Positions 57,621 through 64,000 of a DNA stretch of 64,000 nucleotides are shown here, piece by piece. Under the pieces are notes generated by a model. It was not told the DNA's origin, ran no database searches, and saw only the letters and a program-made list of their open reading frames with translations. The stretch's first letter is position 1; the number at the start of each line of letters is the position of its first letter. The stretch is taken from positions 3,782,001 through 3,846,000 of the forward strand of contig NC_081548.1 of NCBI RefSeq assembly GCF_901000735.1, read 5' to 3'. The DNA comes from Corylus avellana. Taxonomy: Eukaryota; Streptophyta; Magnoliopsida; Fagales; Betulaceae. The position numbers and the translations under genes were made by a program.

Positions 57621-59689
57621 GTATTTAACCAAAAAAAAAAAAAAAAAAAAAAAGAGAAAATATAATCCTATTGATCCTGAACAATTCACATAATGTATAC
57701 CTTTCGGCTTGATTGGAAGTCGAATCCAGTGTGTATCCTATCAATGTCGTAAATTGTTACCAAAAGTATCCCATGGAGCAATTTTTGCATTGTTCCTCAC
57801 TTGGAAATCTCCCTTGATAATACTAATTATATCTACACCAACCCAAAACAAGAAAAAGAATGTCACTACCATGCACTAATTATTACGGTAACAATATTCA
57901 ATTTCATAGTTTAAATTTTGTTTTTGTTTTATTTAAAGTATTGTCACGTGATTTGAAATTTTAAATGACGTACCAACATATTATACACTATTAAATCTAT
58001 AAAATTTAATATGAATCATGTAATACATAGACAGTAGACGAGTATAACAAGGCATTAGAAGAAATTACGTACGTGGACTTGGTGGTGTATATGCAGGCAG
58101 TGCTTGAACCCTAATAGAGAATAGTATGATGGGATATATTGTTATTGGATATATAGAGAGAGAGAGAGAGGGAATATAATGGACATTTGGTTGAAGGAAG
58201 AGATATATCTTCGGAGAAATCAAGACAGAATCAGTTCCTCCTTCGCTTGTAATTGCTGGGGAATGGATAACGTTACCGTACGTACAACGGTCACCTTGAT
58301 TTCCAGGGAACGGGGCGATTCGAAACGGCAATTAAACGCAACGTTTTAATATATGATCTTAACGACAGTAGAATAAAACGTGCTGTTTACGGCTGGGTCT
58401 TAAACGGTAACACACTGGACGTCGTTTAAGACAATATATTCATTTATTTAATTTTGTACATGCATCTAGCGATCCAATAGTTTGATTGGATAAATATTTG
58501 ATGCAATGGATGAGGAAGAGAATGCATCAATGGGTATCCATGATTGCTAGCTTCCATGCATGCATGGGAAACATTACATGAAAATGAAAGAAGTGTCAGA
58601 ATTTAGAGCATGGTTTATTGGGTTTCATGTCAATATCATGAGAGCTCGGTATTATTAATGAGGGAAAGAGACAAATATCTTATCTAACTACCCACATTGC
58701 AAGCAAGCCCGTAGCACTTCTATACAAACATTCTCATGGCATAGTACTAATTATTTGTGGGCTTACGCCATCCTGTCAGATAAATCTTAGATTCATGCAA
58801 AGTTCGTTCGCCAAACAGTTAGGATAAAACTATAGTTTTGTCCGTGGACGTGCCATATAACATTGTTTACAATTAATCCAATTAATCCATGGGAGAGTAG
58901 ATCAAATCAATCCAATTACCATTTTCATGGGAGAGTAGAAAGAATTGATAGATATGATGATGAATGAAAAAGTCCAACAATATTAGAGGTAAGTGGGTAT
59001 TTAAGAGAGAACGTGGTTGGAAGGAGACAATGGGGTCCTAGCCAGCCATATAGATGAAGAACAAACCACTGACGACTTAAGCAAAGACGAAGACTTATAT
59101 AACACGTTGTTCATCCAAATTAAGTTGGTGGCCGGCGGTCGCTCCTGCTTTTCTATTGCGGAAAACCAATTATATGGTGCAATTGGTATGGACTACACAT
59201 ATTTTGGTATGTAATTAATAGAAGGTAGAAGTAAATCCATATTACATATGCATTTTTCATAGTTAGTCATTAATTATATGTCACTATGTTTATTGGAGTT
59301 TAAAGAGTTTACAGTATGAAGTTTATTGCTATTAAAGTCAAACCACTTACAAAAATATGAATATAAAAACCATACCTCTTAGCAACCAAGCAAGATGGTT
59401 CTTTTACGCTATGAGCTTAATCCAAATCTAAGTTGTACTCCTACTTTAACCCATGTAACATGGACATTGTGGCTTAACAAAAAGCATGAAGCAAGATTGT
59501 TTTTCATGGCATAAGGTGTTTAATGATGCTGATATCATTTCAAAGAATGTAATGGGTTTAATAGGTTAGTAGGCCCTTTAATCGATCAGCTTAATAGAAT
59601 CAGTGGGCTTTTCTTGTAATTTTTCAGTTTCAATGGGTCATTTTCTTTTGCAAATTATTTAGTTGTCGTAAAAGTTGTAACTACGGAAA
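57621..59689. other. intergenic DNA, no gene recognised
   Basis: A poly-A stretch at 57630-57652, a GA repeat near 58153-58170 and AT-rich DNA. Short frames at 58331-58065 (minus) and 59017-59214 (plus) carry no motif I know and are not called. Confidence 0.45.
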
Positions 59690-59799
59690 GTGTTGAATAA
59701 AGTTACCATGAAGAATCGATATTCGCTACCGAGTGTTTTGATGATTTGCTCGACCAGTTGCAGGGAGCACAAATCTTTTCGGAGGTAGACTTGCAATCG

Positions 59800-60368
59800 T
59801 GATGCAGCCTGACTTGGTAGGTTGCAGCAAAGAACAACAATAAAGTAGCGAATAGGTAATTCTAGATCTTGAGTCTATCAATGACCTGAGAATTCTTCTT
59901 GAAAAACTAGATAATTTCTAGGTTCTGAAGGAAAAAGAGGAATAAACTCAATTATGAGTAATTCTCATTAATAAAAATCAATAATCAACATAAACTCCCC
60001 TTTCTCTGGAGGCTATAAGCATATATTTATAGCCCAAAACCCTAAACCTAATAAAATATGACATAAATACCCCTCAAACCCTAAACCTAATAAAATAACG
60101 AAATAAAGACTCCTAAAACTCTAACCCTAATAAAATAACAACATAAAGTCGGCTAGAAAATAAAACAAACTGATGGTGCCCGTCTGGACGGGACATATGG
60201 CTGTCCAAACGGCCACGACAAAAAACATAAAGAAACATAGGCCGTTCGGACGGGACTCCGAACGGGGTCTTCTGCCAGCCTTCCAGAACTGCACGTTCGG
60301 ACAGTTGTCCGAACGCCCCTGCGAACGAACGCTTTTGTCTGAATTCTTGAGTGTCCCGATCTGCATCA
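59800..60368 (-). repeat. 3' LTR (569 bp)
   Basis: Starts and ends TGATGCA/TGCATCA. It contains several GTTCGGACGG-type words, including the perfect palindrome CGTTCGGACA-GT-TGTCCGAACG near 60293-60314, and A-rich AACCCTAAACC/ACCCTAATAAAAT words near 60040-60130. Confidence 0.9.
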
Positions 60369-60379
60369 TCCTCCCCTGG
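60369..60379 (-). other. polypurine tract
   Basis: AGGGGAGGA on the minus strand directly before the 3' LTR, the normal primer for plus-strand synthesis. Confidence 0.75.
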
Positions 60380-61039
60380 TTGGAGAGAATTCGACCTTGA
60401 ATTCAGTCGGTTCTTTCTATGATCCTTCGGATGCCCTATCAACTCATTCCACTCGCCCTTCTTCAAGATCAAAACAAGATAACACCCCACAATAAACGTG
60501 GTGTTCTTCATCATTGAAATACTTTGAGGGTTGTCGTGAAGGCCCCACAAACCACTTGACAATTCTTTGGATTTGCTGTACTCCTCTTGTCTCTTCTCCC
60601 TTCCACGTGCCATGAAAATACTCAAGAGTGGGTCAGCCGTTGTTTCCCTTGTGAACATATAATTTTTTTTATCCGCATAAAACTCATCATAATCATTGTT
60701 AGGAGAGTTTAAATTTTCTTCAACACCAAGGAAATTAACAAAATCAACATCTTCACCATTAAAAGTAGTATATTCACCTGGAAGGTCTTCATCAACCTCT
60801 TCATAATCTGCGATGTCATCCGTGGGCTCTTCCTCTTCCAATGGGTTATCTTCTTTGGGGTAGATGCCATCAAACATAGGAGAATACCCTTCTTCTTCGT
60901 ACTCTTCTTCTAGGTTGGATGACAAAGGTCTTTTAATGGAATCTTCCTCATTGACATCGTCATCATAGGTTGGTGGGGATCCCAATCCACGAACCCTTGT
61001 ATAAAGGATCTTCAACATCTTCATACTCGAACTCTTCAT
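60369..61039 (-). CDS. acidic ORF of the LTR element (no known domain)
   Basis: A frame open from 61039 runs through the polypurine tract into the LTR (stop at 60113). The part outside the LTR encodes about 220 residues, strongly Glu/Asp-rich at the start (YDDDVNEEDS, LEEEYEEEGY, EEEEPTDDIADYEEVDED), then KKNYMFTRETTADPL, NTTFIVGCYLVLILKK and ending ELIGHPKDHRKNRLNSRSNS, LQPGEDDAD. The tail resembles pieces sometimes seen at the end of plant gypsy polyproteins. I cannot assign a function. Confidence 0.55.
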
Positions 61040-61210
61040 TAAGGATCTTAGATTCTAAGAACTCCTCATCAATGGACTCACCTTGCCCCTCCATATATAG
61101 ATTGGATAGACGGATTTGGGGTTGGCGAGTAAAGGTCAAATTGGCCTATCGTGGACTCTTCGCCTCATCTCATGTTTCCTTAAATACTTTTTTTTTTTTT
61201 TGTAGGAATT

Positions 61211-61669
61211 TTATATTTTTCTCTTCACAGCCATAGACCTTTGTCTCCAATTTTGTGATTTTTGGCCCATGGTATACTTATAGGGCAAGAAGGCGATTTG
61301 CATGTATTTCAATAGTTTCTCCCAACTATTGATCTTCAATTTGCCTTGCCGCACCCTATTTTGCTTCAATTGTTGCCACCATGCAGTAACTCTTCGTCGG
61401 AATGTGCGTACCACCGAAAAGACTCATCGTTCATCTTCGTCTTCCTCCTCCGATGCGTGTGGTGGGGGTCGATGTCGACGCCTATCGTGGAGGCGCGCGT
61501 CAGCCAATTGGGTAGTGAGGTCTTCAATTTGATCCCTCATAGTGGCAAATTGTTCCTCCTCGTGCCTCCTCTGTGTCGCCTCTTGTTCTTCACGAACTAA
61601 TTCCTCTTGTTCATGCACGTCATGCAAACTTCCATAGCTGTTGCCCTTTCCTCTTATGTTTGAAGCCAT
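61211..61669 (-). pseudogene. gag remnant of the LTR element
   Basis: Starts MASNIRGKGNSYGSLHDVHE at an ATG 15-17 bases after the primer site, continues with a charged coiled-coil-like region (EEQEATQRRHEEEQFATMRD) and an acidic end, then an in-frame TGA at 61426-61424. The same frame then gives RTFRRRVTAWWQQLKQNR and WEKLLKYMQIAFLPYKYT, matching the gypsy capsid motif (WEKLKxxMxxAFLPxxY). One internal stop and loss of the downstream part make it non-functional. Confidence 0.8.
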
Positions 61670-61683
61670 GGAAAGTAACTGGC

Positions 61684-61695
61684 GCTTTGATACCA
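61684..61695 (-). other. primer binding site, tRNA-iMet type
   Basis: TGGTATCAAAGC on the minus strand, two bases after the 5' LTR. The usual plant initiator-Met site is TGGTATCAGAGC, so there is one mismatch. Confidence 0.8.
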
Positions 61696-61697
61696 AC

Positions 61698-62576
61698 TGA
61701 TGCATCCTGACTTGGTAGGTTGCAGTGAAGAACAACAATAAAGCAGTGGATAGGTAATTGTAGATCTTGAGTTTATCAATGATTTGAAAATTCTTCTTGA
61801 AAAGCTAGATACTCTCTAGGTTTTGAAGGAAAAAAGAAAAATAAACTAAAGTATGAGTAATTCTCATTAATAAAAATCAATAATCAACATAAACTCCCCT
61901 TTTTCTGGAGGCTATAAGCATATATCTATAGCCCAAAACCCAAAACCTAATAAAATATGACATAAATACCCCCCAAAACCCTAAAATTAATAAAATAACG
62001 AAATAAAGACTCCAAAAACTCTAACCCTAATAAAACAATAACATAAAGTCGGCTAGAAAATGAAACAAATTGATGGTGCCCATCCTGACGGGACTAACGC
62101 AGCGTATCACCAAGAATAATAGAAAACATAGGAAAACAAACTGAAAAATAGCGACATTCACCCTGAGGGTGAGAAGTCACATCTCAATAACGGCTGAAAA
62201 ATTCTATTTCAATTATATCCTCATTGAGGCAACAATGGTCTTAAAATAAACTATTGCAAACCCTAATTCTAACTTGCAAGACGTGGGGCTCAAGCCCATT
62301 ATTAAAACATAACTAAAAAACACATTATTAAATATAAAAGACCAACAAACAATACATTGGTTTTATTTAAAACTCCCAAGATGTGTTGGCGCCGTTAGGG
62401 ACATATGGCCGTTCAGACGACCACAACAAAAAACATAAAGAAACATAGGTAGTTCGGACGGGACTCTGAACAGGGTCTTCTGCCAAGCTTCCAGAACTGC
62501 ATGTTCGGACGGCCGTTCGGACACCCCTACGAACGGATGCTTCTGTTCGAATTCTTGAGCAACCTGATCTGCATCA
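61698..62576 (-). repeat. 5' LTR (879 bp with an internal insertion)
   Basis: Matches the 3' LTR throughout except for a 303-bp insertion plus a 5-bp duplication. Without these its length would be 571, against 569 for the 3' LTR. Confidence 0.9.
62095..62397. mobile_element. 303-bp insertion in the 5' LTR, 5-bp TSD GGGAC
   Basis: Absent from the 3' LTR, so the pre-insertion site is known. GGGAC stands on both sides (62090-62094, 62398-62402). The ends read TAACGCAGCG and CGCCGTTA, a short imperfect inverted repeat. The interior has no coding frame. A 5-bp duplication suits an LTR or certain DNA transposons; the ends are not TG...CA, so the class is open. Confidence 0.8.
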
Positions 62577-63240
62577 GATCGGGATATCACTAGGTAAGAG
62601 TCAAGTGTGATGACATCCCAAAGACGACATTCAAGATTCGTTATGGACATTACAAGTTCTTGGTGATGTCGATTGGCTTGACCAACTCCCCTATTGTGTT
62701 CATGGATATGATGGACATAATCTTTGTTGACTACTAGGATCAATTTGTATTTTGCAGTAGTCTTCATTGTAGACATCTTGATCAACTACAATATTCAGGA
62801 AGACCATGAAATGAATCTATGGAAGGCGTTGGAAAGGCTTAGGCATAAGAAGCTCTATGCTAAGTTTGAGAAGTACGAATTTTGGTTGGACAAAGTGTCA
62901 TTTCTTGGACACGTGATCTCTAGAGAAGGAGTTTCAGTAGACCCTGAGAAGTTCAAGGCAATAGTCAAATGGGGAAGGCCAACCAACGTGCAGGAAATCT
63001 AAAGTTTTTTAGGACTTGTTGGATATTATTGGCGTTTTATTGAGGGCTTTTTGAAACTATCAGGTCTTTTAACTGCCCTCACAAGGAAGAATGCTTATTA
63101 TGTATGGACCGAGACCTTTGAAGAAAACTTCCAAGAATTGAAGAAGGGGTTAATGACTACACTCATTATGACCCTTCCTACGGAAATGGGATGAGATTAC
63201 CATGGACTTTGCAGTGAGATTACACTAGGCACCAGCCGAA

Positions 63241-63758
63241 GAGGATGCTATGTGGGTAGTACTTGACCATTCGACAAAGACCTTATGCTTTCAATTCCTT
63301 ACCTCTCTTAGAGTTTCTTTAGACCGCGCAAATTCTCAAAAACCTTCAAAGCACCGGAGTTCCGGGTTGTAGAGGAGACCAAATAGAAGATTGGCCAAAG
63401 TTTTGAAGCTACTGCTGTAAAAAAACAAATGGGTCATTTGTTGGGTACAAATCAGATTTTTATTGCAAAAGTTTTGTAATTCTTGAATTTAGCTAACTCC
63501 ATAATGATTTTATTTTTGAAGAGTTGTTTAAAAGGTTTTCATTTCTTTACCAATATTGTTGTATATTAATTTATTATTGTTTAACTCCTTTAACATCTAT
63601 CTCCCCAATAATACTCCTAATTTTTTGTAATTTTAGCTTTTAATCTTATCTAATGAACCGAAATGCTAGCTCCGCTACTTATTGTACCCATCATATAACA
63701 AAATCTGCCACCTCTAAAAGTTATATTAATGCATTCCTATCTCTCATTTCTGCCTCTC
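63241..63758. other. decayed gypsy tail and AT-rich DNA
   Basis: Integrase-like codons fade out near 63320; the rest has no frame or element I recognise. Confidence 0.4.
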
Positions 63759-63776
63759 AATCTTACTTGACAATGG

Positions 63777-63895
63777 TCCACAAGAAGTAGTTCAATCGGC
63801 TAGGAATTACGCTTCATGAATCGAAAGTCACTAGTTCAAATCTCTCCTCTCTCGCTTGTGCTGACATGTCAAAAAATAATAATAATAAATAAATA
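63777..63895 (+). mobile_element. short tRNA-derived SINE, copy 3, 18-bp TSD
   Basis: 119 bp: AGTAGTTCAATCGGCTAGGA (box-A-like), CACTAGTTCAAATCTCTCCT (box-B-like), CTTGTGCTGACATGTC and an (AAT)n/A-rich tail. Flanks AATCTTACTTGACAATGG (63759-63776) and AATCTTACTTGACTATGG (63896-63913) differ at one base. Confidence 0.88.
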
Positions 63896-64000
63896 AATCT
63901 TACTTGACTATGGAAAAGACCCACTTCAATTGATTTGCTTTGCATTCTCGCCTTGTTTCTTTTTTTAGGAAAAAAAACAAAAAAGAAGTTCATATTGATT

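Larger units (their letters stand above)
59800..62576 (-). mobile_element. non-autonomous LTR retrotransposon nested in gypsy pol
   Basis: Two direct repeats with TGATGCA...TGCATCA ends (59800-60368 and 61698-62576) bracket 1329 bases. On the minus strand the order is 5' LTR, GT spacer, primer site, gag, acidic ORF, polypurine tract, 3' LTR. There is no protease, RT or integrase. Flanks AATCG (59795-59799) and GATCG (62577-62581) match at 4 of 5 and lie within the RT codons for DL-(Q/R)-SGYH, so the insertion point is clear. By eye the LTRs differ at roughly one base in ten over the first 200, so the insertion is old. Confidence 0.92.
59690..63240 (+). mobile_element. decayed Ty3/gypsy pol gene, split by a younger LTR element
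   Basis: Left part (59690-59799): LNKVTMKNRYSLP, then after a one-base shift DDLLDQLQGAQIFSEVDLQS, the entry to the RT palm. Right part (from about 62577): [37 protein letters not shown], then RHKKLYAKFEKYEFWLDKVS, FLGHVISREGVSVDPEKFKA, WGRPTNVQEI, a stop, SFLGLVGYYWRFIEGF and VWTETFEENFQELKKGL (RNase H tether). At about 63190 it jumps to integrase-like DEITMDFAV...DAMWVVLDHSTKT, so the region between is deleted. Stops and shifts make it dead. Confidence 0.9.

Noticed and set aside
58065..58331. 88-codon minus-strand frame
   Set aside because: No motif, no splice context, and part of it is a GA/CT microsatellite translation.

Overview
The window is nuclear DNA from a dicot plant, probably a woody rosid. 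It is AT-rich, intergenic space is packed with miniature transposons, genes have GT-AG introns, and a degraded piece of plastid DNA is present. Placement near Fagales is only an impression from the style of the repeats and was not tested. A 100-base run of N at 3097-3196 is an assembly gap.

Five protein genes can be assembled exon by exon. On the + strand, 14575-18883 encodes a WAVE-DAMPENED2-like (TPX2-domain) microtubule protein of 469 residues in eight coding exons. On the - strand follow a 245-residue TPR-like protein (20101-21092), an EIN3-binding F-box protein of the ethylene pathway (27593-30502, 648 residues), a 159-residue DUF4050/Gag1-clamp-like protein (47170-49752) and a phospholipase D alpha (51140-54493, 792 residues recovered, N-terminal C2 strand not found). 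They share no pathway or operon-like layout. The WDL and TPR genes converge; the others are separated by long repeat-rich gaps.

The left edge (1-3096) is a LINE on the - strand. Its ORF1 and ORF2 overlap by ATGA, and its reverse transcriptase is split by a 155-bp MITE with a 9-bp target duplication. The right edge (about 59690-63240) is a decayed Ty3/gypsy pol gene on the + strand. A second LTR retrotransposon on the - strand (59800-62576) sits inside its reverse transcriptase; it kept gag, primer site, polypurine tract and an acidic ORF but lost pol. Its 5' LTR carries a further 303-bp insertion.

Between the genes lie at least four Tourist-like elements, several foldback elements with 7-9 bp target duplications (Mutator-like), hAT-like elements with TAGGGGTG ends, three tRNA-derived SINEs about 110-130 bp long plus a 232-bp SINE, a solo-LTR-like element, and a plastid insertion carrying a relic trnR-ACG. 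The most unusual pattern is a GGGGTGG...CCACCCC module. It recurs at eight or more places, inside elements with different target-site rules, and in one place forms a hairpin with arms of about 140 bp. I saw no CRISPR array, rRNA gene or clearly novel multi-gene system. The interest lies in the nested transposons and in a few gene-structure details.
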